Below are positions 16,911 to 25,824 of a stretch of DNA of 64,000 nt, piece after piece. The position numbers were made by a program, and so were the translations under genes. Location of the stretch: the IMG/VR virus record IMGVR_UViG_3300031963_005661, positions 26,857 through 90,856 of that record. One strand, given 5' to 3'. The first letter of the stretch is position 1; each line of letters starts with the position of its first letter. The notes beneath the pieces were generated by a model. The model did no database searches. It was not told where the DNA came from and saw nothing but the letters and a program-made list of their open reading frames with translations. This DNA comes from a virus.

Positions 16911-19217
16911 TTAGATGGTATCGAAGGTTGCACCAGTTGGGAGAATGTTGAAGTCCAACTTGATGAATTCTGCGGTACGGGTTGGTTGGAGATAGATTGC
17001 ACCAGCCAAGATGTTGCGGTCAATGATGTCTGGTGTATTATTGGTTTCATCCATTACCACACGGAATGCGGTCAACCCAGAACGTTGTTGGATACCTGCG
17101 AGGTATGGGTTGACGATGTTCAAGAAGCGAGTACGTGTTGCTTCGGTATTTTGTTCGAATACCAAGTAACGTGCTGAACTTGCGATATACTTCTTGACAG
17201 TGATAAGTAAGCGACGAACGTTTACGCGGTCAAGTGCTGATGCTCTACGTTGTAATGTCTTTTGACCCCAAACACAGATACCTTGTCCTGGGAACTGTGC
17301 GATTGGATTGACCTTTGATTCGTATAATTCATCACGTTGTGCTTGGTTCAAACGAGTCTTGACACCAACTGCGCCTGGGATACCACCACGATTCAATCCT
17401 GCTGGTGCGAACCATTCTGCGCCTTGTTGGTCAGAGTATGCGTATACTTCTGGGAGAACCACAGATGGTGGAGCCCAGATAAACTTACCAGTGATATCGT
17501 CTAGTACACGAACCCAAGGATAGTATGCTGCTGCATAATTTGTGTCAAGGAGTTCAGCTTGAGTAGTAACTGATGAAAGTGTTGCATCAAGTGTATCAAG
17601 GTCAGCGATGTAGAAGCAATCACCGCGGGATTCACAAAGGTCAATGCCAGTTTGTACTACATAACTGTGTTGTGAGTAAATTGCTCCTGGAATTGCTAAG
17701 AGATTGAAATCTACTCTATCTGGATTACTTAATTGATTTAGTGCTCTCTTAAATTCAACTGAACCAGATGCTGCTGCGTTTGAAAGGTTGAATCCTTGAC
17801 TATTTGTTGCAGTGATTGACCCACCCAATGCGATGTAGCGGTTTGGCTTGAATCCATCAAATCCACCTTGAAATGGAACAGAGAAGCGACGATATGTTAC
17901 GTGGTCACGGTTGGTAAGAGAAATTGCCGAACCACCAACTTCATTACTTGCTAGGTTTTCGATATTGAATTCAGATCCAACAACGTTATTTCCTACGAGT
18001 GGTCCAAGATATGAAAGACTAGTGGTGTTTGAGAAATCAAATCCGTAGTAATTGGTGTTTGGACCAACAGCGTTAGATGCTACATACCCAGGAGTACTTC
18101 CACTGGTCCAACGACTGTTGACGAATGACCCCGTTGCAAATTCTCCAGAAGAACCAGATACAGTTGAATTTAGTTGAGCAAATCCATATGGAACTGAATT
18201 ATCTGGAATTACGTCTGCACTCATTTCGATACGAATATACTTTGAATTATTTACAAAGTCACCTTCGTAATTTGTTTCAAGTGTTGTTGAATTGTAAGTT
18301 GGAACACTGTTTCCAATTACACGTGCGATATAATTTGGACTGGTTGGGTCAAGATTTAAGTTGTTGAAACTTTCAAGTACGTTTGGTGACTTATCGGTGT
18401 CATTAAAATCACGTACAAGAAGTGAGAATGAACCAAAGTCACTATCTGGGTCGATACTTGGTGAGATACCAGTGATAGAAATCTTTACTTCCTTGTTTGC
18501 ACCAGTACCGTCACTTAAAGTATGAACCTTAAAGAGATTATACTTTGAACCACCGATGGTTTGTGAACGAATCCATGGGGTAGTTGCGTTATTATATTGA
18601 GTAAGAAGACTCAAGGTCGAAGTGGTTGCAGTCATTGTAACGTTTGCACCAGCTTGAGCAATTGCGTCTGGGAACACTGCGTATACATACCCTGGAAGGG
18701 TTGAGTCACCATTTTGTGGGTTAGTTCCAAAATATGAACTAATGAATGATGTACTAGTTTCAGTAGAACTTAGTGCACTTGCTGAAACATTCTTATTACC
18801 AGAACTACTGACGAGTAAATTGAAACTCGTTGCACCACCAGTAGCGGTTGCACTTGTAATCGTACTTCCTGATACGGTTGGATGAAGCACTGCAAAAATC
18901 TTACTACCCGATGAACCGGTAGCGTAGATTGTTGATGCGGTGGTAAGATATCCACCTAGTCCAAGAACACGAACAACTGTAGCACTACCTGCTTCTTGCA
19001 AGTAGTTCTTAACGGTATATCCCATATAAGAAGTGCCGTCAGGTTCACCGAAGTTAGTTACGAACCCGTCGATGCCTTGCACTGTGGTCGGGATAAATGC
19101 TGGTCCTTTTGTGGTTGGACCAACAAATGCCGCACCAATTTCAGCTACTCCTTGTGCGAGGAATGTTTGGTCGCGTTCTTGTGTAAAGACACCAGGCGAC
19201 ACGATTCTTTCTGCCAT
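16911..19217 (-). CDS. 18: Tail sheath protein (T4 gp18-like)
   Basis: 768 residues (T4 gp18: 659). GGAG precedes the ATG. The N-terminus VSPGVFTQERDQTFLAQGV, followed by GAAFVGPTTKGPAFIP, is the standard sheath start. The C-terminal third has the conserved contractile-sheath core: the FIWAPPSVVLP region, GIPGAVGVKTRLNQAQRDELYESKVNPI, GICVWGQKTLQ, ALDRVNVRRLLITVKKYI and FLNIVNPYLAGIQQRSGL. The middle (about 120-420) is a variable serine/threonine-rich insertion exposed on the outside of the tail. It powers tail contraction. Confidence 0.96.
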   Translation of the reverse strand: MAERIVSPGVFTQERDQTFLAQGVAEIGAAFVGPTTKGPAFIPTTVQGIDGFVTNFGEPDGTSYMGYTVKNYLQEAGSATVVRVLGLGGYLTTASTIYATGSSGSKIFAVLHPTVSGSTITSATATGGATSFNLLVSSSGNKNVSASALSSTETSTSFISSYFGTNPQNGDSTLPGYVYAVFPDAIAQAGANVTMTATTSTLSLLTQYNNATTPWIRSQTIGGSKYNLFKVHTLSDGTGANKEVKISITGISPSIDPDSDFGSFSLLVRDFNDTDKSPNVLESFNNLNLDPTSPNYIARVIGNSVPTYNSTTLETNYEGDFVNNSKYIRIEMSADVIPDNSVPYGFAQLNSTVSGSSGEFATGSFVNSRWTSGSTPGYVASNAVGPNTNYYGFDFSNTTSLSYLGPLVGNNVVGSEFNIENLASNEVGGSAISLTNRDHVTYRRFSVPFQGGFDGFKPNRYIALGGSITATNSQGFNLSNAAASGSVEFKRALNQLSNPDRVDFNLLAIPGAIYSQHSYVVQTGIDLCESRGDCFYIADLDTLDATLSSVTTQAELLDTNYAAAYYPWVRVLDDITGKFIWAPPSVVLPEVYAYSDQQGAEWFAPAGLNRGGIPGAVGVKTRLNQAQRDELYESKVNPIAQFPGQGICVWGQKTLQRRASALDRVNVRRLLITVKKYIASSARYLVFEQNTEATRTRFLNIVNPYLAGIQQRSGLTAFRVVMDETNNTPDIIDRNILAGAIYLQPTRTAEFIKLDFNILPTGATFDTI

Positions 19218-19241
19218 ACGGTATTCTCCAAACTAAATTTG

Positions 19242-19508
19242 TTATTTCTCTGATGTAAATTCGCCGGTTTCAAAATTAATCGACCCAGCACCATACTTGT
19301 CCGATAACCGTTTAATTAATGTTTGTTCTTCTTCGAGTAGACTTTTAAATAGTTTGGTTTGTTCACCAAGCTTGTCATTCAGTTCTGCGATATCTGATTG
19401 GAGCAGCTGAATCTGTAATGTTAGCTGTCCGGCGTCAGAGACTACCGATGCGAGTTTGTTACGCAAAACACTAATTTCTTCCAATTCTTCCTTGGTAATT
19501 TCCGCCAT
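19242..19508 (-). CDS. Small coiled-coil protein of the tail region
   Basis: 88 residues (MAEITKEELEEISVLRNKLASV). Residues 4-68 are an almost continuous heptad-bearing helix. The end, YGAGSINFETGEFTSEK, matches a motif I recall from short phage proteins of many T4-like aquatic phages. GAGG is upstream of the ATG. It lies between the tail terminator gp15-like gene and the sheath. No enzymatic feature is seen; an assembly or chaperone role for the tail is a guess. Confidence 0.75.
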   Translation of the reverse strand: MAEITKEELEEISVLRNKLASVVSDAGQLTLQIQLLQSDIAELNDKLGEQTKLFKSLLEEEQTLIKRLSDKYGAGSINFETGEFTSEK

Positions 19509-19540
19509 AATAACCTCTTGGAGTATAATACAACTCGTAT

Positions 19541-19550
19541 TATAAATATC
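19541..19550 (-). promoter_or_regulatory. Candidate late-promoter element before the coiled-coil/sheath unit
   Basis: GATATTTATA on the minus strand, ending 32 bases before the ATG at 19508. It would also serve the sheath gene downstream. Confidence 0.45.
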
Positions 19551-19575
19551 TGTTTTTTTACCTAAACATCAATTA

Positions 19576-20355
19576 TTATCCTTCTATTTCACTAAAAGTG
19601 ACCACTTTTTTGACCCCGTATCGCTTCTTAGTCAATAATCCTCTGTTTAATCCAGCATCAAGTTGTGTTTCTGGAAGGAGATATGCGTATACGGTCATAT
19701 CGAATTGTGTTCTGACTACTCTATCCGCATCGTTAGGCAATTCTGTGACTGGCTCAAACGACTTAATAATAGTACGGAATTTATACTGATTTGGTTCTCC
19801 CCAGAATTCATCACTTTCGAATGAGATATTTTCTACGATAGAATTCATTTGTTCCATATATTCGGTCCATACCATACAGCGATATGTTATTTGATAATAA
19901 TCTGGGGCTGCTGTGGTATTATAATATTCCCGGCTTGGAACTATTTTATTTGCTACACTAAACTGGTCATATGGTGTTCTACGATTCCAACCAGTATAAA
20001 ATGTACGGTCATAGTATTTGTTGACCGCAGAGTTGATTTCTGTTTGTTTATTCATCGCCGTGCGGCGAAGCATGATGATTGGAAGTTGAATCTTTCCAAT
20101 GGAATCACGTAATACTCCGTCTTTTTGTGCAGACTTCCAACGTTCAGGACTGCCATAAATTATCGGCACACGTACTTGAACATTTTGTTGGGTCACTATC
20201 GGCTTAATACGTTCAGACATATACTTTAGAATAGCATTATCTATCGTATATAAGGTAACTGATATTGGTGGAGCAGTAGTTTGCGTATCGTCTGCCCGAT
20301 TTTGTAGCCGTGGTGATTGCTGATTGTCGTTTACAATCTTAGTTTCATCTGTCAT
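19576..20355 (-). CDS. 15: Tail completion/sheath terminator protein (T4 gp15-like)
   Basis: 259 residues (T4 gp15: 272). After a disordered 30-residue N-terminus comes VTLYTIDNAILKYMSERIKPIV. The hallmark segment VPIIYGSPERWKSAQKDGVL, followed by RDSIGKIQLPIIMLRRTAMNK, is what I recognise from gp15 of cyanophages. Further on are YYQITYRCMVWTEYMEQMNSIVENISF and the VRTQFDMTVYAYLLPE strand. gp15 caps the tail tube and sheath and joins the neck. The start overlaps the upstream stop by 4 bases, so the two are translationally coupled. Confidence 0.82.
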   Translation of the reverse strand: MTDETKIVNDNQQSPRLQNRADDTQTTAPPISVTLYTIDNAILKYMSERIKPIVTQQNVQVRVPIIYGSPERWKSAQKDGVLRDSIGKIQLPIIMLRRTAMNKQTEINSAVNKYYDRTFYTGWNRRTPYDQFSVANKIVPSREYYNTTAAPDYYQITYRCMVWTEYMEQMNSIVENISFESDEFWGEPNQYKFRTIIKSFEPVTELPNDADRVVRTQFDMTVYAYLLPETQLDAGLNRGLLTKKRYGVKKVVTFSEIEG

Positions 20356-20810
20356 ACTTGAGCCTCTTCAATGTCAATACTTGTACGACGAGTGAGGTGA
20401 GCGATACAAATAACTGCGGTATTAAAACCAGGCTTTCCTGCAATTAATTGAGTTTCTGTAATGTTATTGACTTCATAATAATGATTATTATATCCGATGA
20501 CATCGCCAATTTCTGGATATGTACTTACTTCTTGTAGCATACGACGAGCGAATCTGAACTCAACTTGTTGTCGTTGGTTTATTCCAAAGCCATCATCATT
20601 GTTAACTATGTTCTTATCATATTTGACAATCGCATTTACTTTAACGGGAGTATATCGTGGCTTAGCTGAACTTTCTCCGTAAATGTTTACTCTAGCCGAC
20701 GCCACGACAATCTTATATAAAATAACGGCAACATCCATTGTCTCGTCAATTAATTCCCGAGTAATGTGTTGAATAAATTCAAAGTCACGTTGTGTAACGA
20801 AGCGTGCCAT
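20352..20810 (-). CDS. 14: Neck protein (probable T4 gp14-like)
   Basis: 152 residues, shorter than T4 gp14 (256). It begins MARFVTQRDFEFIQHITREL and contains VNIYGESSAKPRYTPVKVNAIVKY and a QRQQVEFRFARRMLQE strand. The segment YPEIGDVIGYNNHYYEVNNITETQLIAGK is typical of head-tail connector proteins. Position between gp13-like and gp15-like genes supports assignment as the second neck ring component. The size difference means the gp14 label rests mainly on context. Confidence 0.65.
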   Translation of the reverse strand: MARFVTQRDFEFIQHITRELIDETMDVAVILYKIVVASARVNIYGESSAKPRYTPVKVNAIVKYDKNIVNNDDGFGINQRQQVEFRFARRMLQEVSTYPEIGDVIGYNNHYYEVNNITETQLIAGKPGFNTAVICIAHLTRRTSIDIEEAQV

Positions 20811-20813
20811 TTA

Positions 20814-21968
20814 TTAACCTATGTAGATGAGAGTTGGAACATTACGGAATGTTTCTTGCATTGCCTTAGAATTTTCAGCTTGCTTTTTCATTTGAGCTTG
20901 GAGTCCAGTTTCTTCAAGGGTTTCTCTAAGTTCTTTAATCAATGCTTCCTTTTCTGCTACTGCTTCTCTGCGAAGAATTTCCCCGTCTAAACGAATTTGT
21001 CCATCTGGGTATGGGATATTTTCAAACTTGGAACGAATGATACCAAGGAGTTCTTTTGCTAACGCCAGCGTGTACTTAAATATCCACGTACGAGACATAT
21101 CATTTGTTTTGGTATACGATATGTGAGTATATGGAACATTTGAAAGGTCACTAGCAATGTTACTTCCAGATTGTAATAGATTTGCTTTCTTATCACTCTT
21201 TACAATATAATCAAAGTAGACAATTGAATCACGCTTAAATATTGGTGAGAACTTAATAATATTATTAGAGATTTCAAATCCATATTGACTCTTACGAACC
21301 ATATCATTGATTTCAATTGCTTGAATACGGAGTAAATCTTCATAAGCTGGCATCATCACGAATGTGACTGGCGGTGAGTATCCGTCAAATCCGAATTCTG
21401 CCATCAAGTTAGTCAATCCAAGACCAGTAGTTGCAAATGGGTCATAGTAACGTGCGACGGCTGGAGGCATATAGTGATAGACCCGACGAATTTCAATCGC
21501 TGAGCCGCTTTCATATGGGTCTGCCCACAATGATTTTAAGTCGTATGATTGAGTTGAAATAGATGCAGAAATCCACCCACGCTTTACTTCAACATTTCCG
21601 CCGGACTGTGCTTCAACGCCGTAGTCATTTGCAATATTGATTAATTGAGGAATTGGTGACCCAATAATATTTCGTTGAGTTGCGCTAGTAGCCGTCGTTG
21701 CACCTTGCAACGTCATCATATATTCACGCGCATTAAATTGATTGACTTGATTTCCATAAGTCGTAATGGCTTCTTCAAAACAAGCATAAATTTGCTTGTC
21801 AAGTAGTTCCACTTCTACAACAGGATATCCTAACTTTCTAGCAACGAATTCGGCTGCTCTTGGGGCATCTGTTTGAAATTGGGAATCACTATCAAAGAAT
21901 CCAAATGGAGTAATACCCACTGGACTTCTAGGAACACCATCGTAAAAAATTGGTTCTTGTGTTTCCAT
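20814..21968 (-). CDS. 13: Neck protein (T4 gp13-like)
   Basis: 384 residues (T4 gp13: 309). It opens METQEPIFYDGVPRSPVGITPFGFFDSDSQFQ, then FVARKLGYPVVEVELLDKQIYACFEEAITTYGN, the region that forms the core of gp13-type connector proteins. The C-terminal helices run YTLALAKELLGIIRSKFENIPYPDG and DGEILRREAVAEKEALIKELRETLEETG. AGAGAGAATT precedes the ATG. It is the first gene of a neck operon that follows the capsid gene and its terminator. The extra length is mostly in the C-terminal coiled region. Confidence 0.82.
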   Translation of the reverse strand: METQEPIFYDGVPRSPVGITPFGFFDSDSQFQTDAPRAAEFVARKLGYPVVEVELLDKQIYACFEEAITTYGNQVNQFNAREYMMTLQGATTATSATQRNIIGSPIPQLINIANDYGVEAQSGGNVEVKRGWISASISTQSYDLKSLWADPYESGSAIEIRRVYHYMPPAVARYYDPFATTGLGLTNLMAEFGFDGYSPPVTFVMMPAYEDLLRIQAIEINDMVRKSQYGFEISNNIIKFSPIFKRDSIVYFDYIVKSDKKANLLQSGSNIASDLSNVPYTHISYTKTNDMSRTWIFKYTLALAKELLGIIRSKFENIPYPDGQIRLDGEILRREAVAEKEALIKELRETLEETGLQAQMKKQAENSKAMQETFRNVPTLIYIG

Positions 21969-21990
21969 AATTCTCTCTAAATAGGGACTA

Positions 21991-22002
21991 GTAATAAATA
22001 GT
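21991..22002 (-). promoter_or_regulatory. Candidate late-promoter element of the neck operon
   Basis: ACTATTTATTAC on the minus strand, ending 23 bases before the gp13-like start codon and downstream of the capsid-gene terminator. It is a good copy of the repeated element. Confidence 0.5.
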
Positions 22003-22040
22003 TTTATTTAATCATTAAGTTGTATTTTTGAGGCACAGAA

Positions 22041-22068
22041 AATAAAAAGGGTGACCTTTCGGCCACCC
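22041..22068 (-). terminator. Intrinsic terminator after the major capsid gene
   Basis: GGGTGGCC and GGTCACCC form an 8-position stem (one mismatch) with a GAAA loop on the minus strand, followed by TTTTTATTTT. It lies 26 bases after the capsid stop codon. Confidence 0.85.
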
Positions 22069-22093
22069 AATTTATTATCCCGTTAATCTAAGA

Positions 22094-23665
22094 TTAGATT
22101 AAGTTTAATCCGTCGATGTAAATCTTACCGAAGAATTCTGGACGTACAACCTTCTTCGCATAACGGGTCATCACACCACGGCGTGGGGTGAAGTTATTTG
22201 GGTCATAGACCAATGGTGTTAATACGAGTGGGATGTATGGAGCGTAGACTGCACCAGTTTCGAGGAAGTTACTTCCACGGAAGCCCATTAACAATACATT
22301 TTCCTTCATGTATGGGTTCTTGTAAATGGTGAAGCGGTTTTGGAATGAACCAACCTTACTTACGCCACCTGCGAATTCCATCTTGTCACCATCGGTTCCA
22401 GCCATAAAGCCTGGGATGGTTTCAAGGATTGTTGCGACGGTTGGTGAACATACTGCGAAGTTTGCACCACCACGCATGGTAAGTTGGTGAATCTTGTTAC
22501 TGACCTTTTGCATCTTTTGACCGAGTGTTTGGAACCAGGTCATGTTGGTCCATGCAGTTCCAGTGAATGAGGAAGCTGCGAATGCTGAACCATTCCATAC
22601 CTTACCAATTTCTGTTGACCAGAATTCAGTGGTTTGAGTTGGAGCTGCTTGGATTAACATATCAACGATTTCGAGGTCGATTTCAGTTGAGATGTAGTCA
22701 CTTAACATTGCTGTTAATTCAGCTTCTGCATCAACACTGTGGTATGCGTTCAAGTCTTGTGCGAGTTCTGGTGACCATACTGCCTTCAACTTACGGGTCT
22801 TAGCAACGATGGTTTCTGACTTGAGTTCAAGGTCGATTTGTGGAATTGCTAAATCGGTTGAACCATCACGATCTTCGAAGTCACCACGGGTGGTGTCGGT
22901 TGGTTGCTTGACGTACTTGAGGGTGGTTGCTGAACCTGCGGTGGTGGTTCCAACAACGAAGGTGATGTTGGTTCCGTCGTACTTGGTGAATTCTGGAAGA
23001 ACTTGTGCTGCGAAGTCAATTCCTGAACCGGTGATTGAGAATGCACGTACTGCTAAGAAGTCACCAGCTGATGCTGATACTGCTGGTACTACGTACTTGG
23101 TCAATGATGCGGTGTTGTACAAGTTGTTGTAGTTAACGTCTGCCCAACTTACTGATGCAGATGCAACTGCTACGATGGTTGTACTTACGTCATTGATTGA
23201 GTAACCGAAAGCACCTGCGCCGTAGAGGCCGCCTGCATCTTGGTTACCGAATGAGGTGAAGAGGTTACTTGAACCACTGCCGTAGAGTGATTGACCAGCG
23301 ACCTTTCCGTTTACTGAGTTGCCGTACTTGAAGTCCATGTAGAACACAAGTCCTGAAGGAAGGTTCATTGGTTGGACTGATACGAAGTTCTTACTTGCGA
23401 TACTTCCGAAGACCTTACGGACTAATGGAAGTGCGACACCTGCCCATTGTTCACCTGAGGTGCCTGCTGAGTTGGTGTATGAGTTTTCTGAGAGGAGTTG
23501 TGATGCTTGGTTTTCAAGCATTACTGCCATCCCTTGGCGGTCTGCGCCCTTCAAGCCTTCGAGAAGGCCTGACTTTTCCCACTTGCCCGCTAACTTGCGG
23601 GATTCTTCAGTGATTACCTTGTGTGCTGAACCGGCTTCACTGATAAGGTTCATTACGTCGGACAT
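22094..23665 (-). CDS. 23: Major capsid protein (T4 gp23-like)
   Basis: 523 residues (T4 gp23: 521). Typical features are the N-terminal propeptide MSDVMNLISEAGSAHKV, GKWEKSGLLEGL, and ALPLVRKVFGSIASKNFVSVQPMNLPSGLVFYMDF. Later come DLELKSETIVAKTRKLKAVWSPELAQDLNAYH, the ISTEIDLEIVDML helix and the C-terminal YAPYIPLVLTPLVYDPNNFTPRRGVMTRYAKKVVRPEFFGKI. An LSE site at residues 58-60 fits the (L/I)xE rule of T4-type prohead proteases and would release a propeptide of about 60 residues. AGGAGA precedes the ATG; it is cotranscribed with the scaffold. Confidence 0.97.
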   Translation of the reverse strand: MSDVMNLISEAGSAHKVITEESRKLAGKWEKSGLLEGLKGADRQGMAVMLENQASQLLSENSYTNSAGTSGEQWAGVALPLVRKVFGSIASKNFVSVQPMNLPSGLVFYMDFKYGNSVNGKVAGQSLYGSGSSNLFTSFGNQDAGGLYGAGAFGYSINDVSTTIVAVASASVSWADVNYNNLYNTASLTKYVVPAVSASAGDFLAVRAFSITGSGIDFAAQVLPEFTKYDGTNITFVVGTTTAGSATTLKYVKQPTDTTRGDFEDRDGSTDLAIPQIDLELKSETIVAKTRKLKAVWSPELAQDLNAYHSVDAEAELTAMLSDYISTEIDLEIVDMLIQAAPTQTTEFWSTEIGKVWNGSAFAASSFTGTAWTNMTWFQTLGQKMQKVSNKIHQLTMRGGANFAVCSPTVATILETIPGFMAGTDGDKMEFAGGVSKVGSFQNRFTIYKNPYMKENVLLMGFRGSNFLETGAVYAPYIPLVLTPLVYDPNNFTPRRGVMTRYAKKVVRPEFFGKIYIDGLNLI

Positions 23666-23684
23666 TGGTTATTCTCCTATGAGG

Positions 23685-24896
23685 TTAGATAAGACCTGCT
23701 AATTGTTGTAAGCGCTTTGCAATGGAGTTTTCTGAGATTACTTCCATTGCTGCTGCCTTTGGTGCGGTGCTTGGGGTTGCCTTACTTGCAAATCCTTCTG
23801 CAACGACCTTTGTTGCCTTTGTAGACTTAATTGTTTTTGCTGTTGAAGTTAATGTTTCAACAAGAACTGTGTATACCATCTTGACTTCACGAACTGAGGT
23901 TGCACGGTCAAAGTTTTCAATGACTGACACCTTTTGTTCGGTGGTCAAACCTTCCTTACGGAAGATTTTGTTGGTATATAAGAGTTTTGCGTTGAGAAGA
24001 TTTACTTCATGTAGCTTGCCTCGTAGGAGCTTTACAGCCTGACGATATTCTGCAAGTTCTTTTTCAAGGGAAGCCATTTTTTCAGATGATTTCTTTTCCA
24101 TTTCATCTTCGGCTTCGAGTTCCTTGAGGATTGCTTCTAAATCCAATTCTTCTTCTTCGCCTTCTTCTTCGTGACCTTTCATTTCTTCGCCTTCTTCACC
24201 TTCCATCTTATTTACATCTGATGGTTCGGTTACGAAAGTATTTACATTGGCTGCATCTTCTGCGCCTTCTGCGGTTCCGATATGTGATGTCTTTGCTGGA
24301 ATTTCAGGCTTTTCAACACCAGCTTCTGGGTCTTCTGCTGGATATGCTTCGTCAGCCATTTCTTCTTCCTTATCTTCTTCGTCTTCTTCTTCGCCTGACA
24401 TCTTCTTCATGTCTTCTTCGAGTTCCTTGATTACTTCGTCAAGGTCGAAGTCAGCTTCTGTCCAATCTTCGTACCAATCGGTTTCACCTTCACCTGCATC
24501 TTCACCACTTTGGTCATCTTCTGCGGAATCAAATGCTGCTGCTGAAGGTTCCTTGTTGTCAGAAGCGCCGATATCTGATGTAGCGAGGTGCATATCAGAC
24601 TTACCAGTTGGTTCTGCTTCGTGTGCGTCCATTTCCTTAGCAGTTTCCATCTTTGGTTCGGCGGTAGCTGCCATCTTTGGAGCTTCCTTTTCTGCTTCTG
24701 GTGCTTCCTTTTCTTCTTCTGGTTCTTCCATGCCTTCTGCTTCGGCACGAAGTCTACGAGAAATCATAGACTTAATTTGGGGTGTGAACGTTTCTTCTAA
24801 TGAAAGCTTTGCATTTTCAATAGCAGTTTGACGAACTGCTTCTGCGTCTGCGATAGCTTCTCTTAAAAGCTTGTTCGTGAATTCGAACTCTGCCAT
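23685..24896 (-). CDS. 22: Prohead scaffold core protein (T4 gp22-like)
   Basis: 403 residues, highly acidic. The N-terminus MAEFEFTNKLLREAIADAEAVRQTAIENAK is followed by about 200 residues dominated by Glu, Asp, Ala and Lys. Then comes a helical region LEKELAEYRQAVKLLRGKLHEVNLLNAKLLYTNKIFRKEGLTTEQKVSVIENFDRA, which is the conserved core of gp22-type scaffolds. The tail contains VISENSIAKRLQQLAGLI, with an ISE site for the prohead protease. It is removed during maturation. It lies between prohead protease-region genes and the capsid gene, as in T4. AGGAGAG is the ribosome-binding site. Confidence 0.92.
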   Translation of the reverse strand: MAEFEFTNKLLREAIADAEAVRQTAIENAKLSLEETFTPQIKSMISRRLRAEAEGMEEPEEEKEAPEAEKEAPKMAATAEPKMETAKEMDAHEAEPTGKSDMHLATSDIGASDNKEPSAAAFDSAEDDQSGEDAGEGETDWYEDWTEADFDLDEVIKELEEDMKKMSGEEEDEEDKEEEMADEAYPAEDPEAGVEKPEIPAKTSHIGTAEGAEDAANVNTFVTEPSDVNKMEGEEGEEMKGHEEEGEEEELDLEAILKELEAEDEMEKKSSEKMASLEKELAEYRQAVKLLRGKLHEVNLLNAKLLYTNKIFRKEGLTTEQKVSVIENFDRATSVREVKMVYTVLVETLTSTAKTIKSTKATKVVAEGFASKATPSTAPKAAAMEVISENSIAKRLQQLAGLI

Positions 24897-24960
24897 AAAA
24901 GTGCTCTCCTATGAGAATAAAAATGACTATTCAGAGCCATTACAAAGTAATATATACAAC

Positions 24961-24984
24961 AAAATCACACCCCAAATGAGGTGT
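24961..24984 (-). terminator. Possible weak intrinsic terminator after the bS21 gene
   Basis: ACACC/GGTGT stem of 5-7 pairs with a short loop, followed on the minus strand by GATTTTGTTG. It lies 46 bases beyond the bS21 stop. The stem is short, so termination is probably partial. Confidence 0.45.
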
Positions 24985-25029
24985 ACTTTAAATATATATT
25001 AACGTTTTCTTAAAAACATCATTTTTTAG

Positions 25030-25245
25030 TTAGAATGTATTATTCTTCTTCTGGGCCTTACTCTCTTCCCGCTTCCGTCTACGGAACGCGTCTTGACTCT
25101 TCTTTTCAAGTCTTTTAGATTTCTTTAAGTAGAACTCTTTCTTCTTTAAATCTTCCATTAATTCAGCCCGCTTAACTTGCTTGACGAATTGTTGGAGGGC
25201 CCGTTCTAAATCAGACTGCTTATCGCCTTTTACTTCAACGTACAT
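25030..25245 (-). CDS. rpsU: Phage-encoded ribosomal protein bS21 homologue
   Basis: 71 residues, the size of bacterial bS21. MYVEVKGDKQSDLERALQQF aligns with the bS21 start (ALRRFKRxxEKAG type). VKQVKRAELMEDLKKKEFYLKKSKRLEKKSQDAFRRRKREE matches the bS21 pattern in which RRREFYEKP precedes a basic helix. A strong GGAGG lies upstream. bS21 sits next to the anti-Shine-Dalgarno of 16S rRNA in the 30S subunit and affects mRNA selection. Phage copies are known in some aquatic and very large phages. Here it lies directly upstream of the scaffold and capsid genes, in the late head module, which suggests biasing ribosomes toward phage mRNA. Confidence 0.82.
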   Translation of the reverse strand: MYVEVKGDKQSDLERALQQFVKQVKRAELMEDLKKKEFYLKKSKRLEKKSQDAFRRRKREESKAQKKNNTF

Positions 25246-25257
25246 ACTGCCTCCGTT

Positions 25258-25824
25258 TTACCGAGTAACTAATTTATATGCGAGGGTGACCATATCACCA
25301 ATCGATTCATTATAAAACTTCTTTCTATTTTCTGGGGAAAGTTTGTGAGCCACCGTCACCAATAATTTTGCGGTAAACCCATCCACGTACTGTTCATCAA
25401 TCTTTTCTGGTTCACCCGTCTTAGCAACGTGTAAAATCTTCTCAATCTTATTGTTTTCCATATTTGTATGAAATCCCCAAGGACCAACGTTAAATATTTC
25501 TGGGCGAACTGTTCTAAACTTTCTCATCAATTCACCAGCCTTTGCGTTTGCTTCATTTTCAGTATTTGACCCATCTTCACCATTTAATTCTTGACCATCT
25601 TCACGTTGCTTGTGATGAACTAATTCATGTGCTAATGTACGAAGAACATCGACGGGATGACGTTGCCCTTTAACAACAACAACTTCATCAGTAGAAGGAT
25701 TGTATGTTCCAAAAGTCAAATGTTGAGCAGAATAATCATCACCTTCGAACTTAATGCTCTTAGGTAATGATTTTAATCCCAATTCTTTAACGGTGAACTT
25801 AACAAATTCCTTCGCTAATTTCAT
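25258..25824 (-). CDS. Zinc metalloprotease-like protein (HExxH) of the head module
   Basis: 188 residues. A gluzincin-type zinc site is plain: H66-E67-L-V-H70 (LRTLAHELVHHKQ), followed by a downstream acidic ligand in NTENEANAKAGELMRKF (probably E91). The conserved EANA spacing is what is seen in many small phage metallopeptidases. The C-terminal half (YVDGFTAKLLVTVAHKLSPENRKKFYNES) is helical. The ATG overlaps the stop of the prohead protease gene (ATGA), so synthesis is coupled to gp21. I recall homologues in other aquatic T4-like phages. Its substrate is unknown; a second maturation protease for the head or for internal proteins is possible. Confidence 0.78.
   Translation of the reverse strand: MKLAKEFVKFTVKELGLKSLPKSIKFEGDDYSAQHLTFGTYNPSTDEVVVVKGQRHPVDVLRTLAHELVHHKQREDGQELNGEDGSNTENEANAKAGELMRKFRTVRPEIFNVGPWGFHTNMENNKIEKILHVAKTGEPEKIDEQYVDGFTAKLLVTVAHKLSPENRKKFYNESIGDMVTLAYKLVTR

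Noticed and set aside
22809-24831. Plus-strand open frames opposite the capsid and scaffold genes
   Set aside because: They are antisense to strongly conserved gp23/gp22 coding sequence, have no ribosome-binding sites and read as serine-rich complements of acidic codons.
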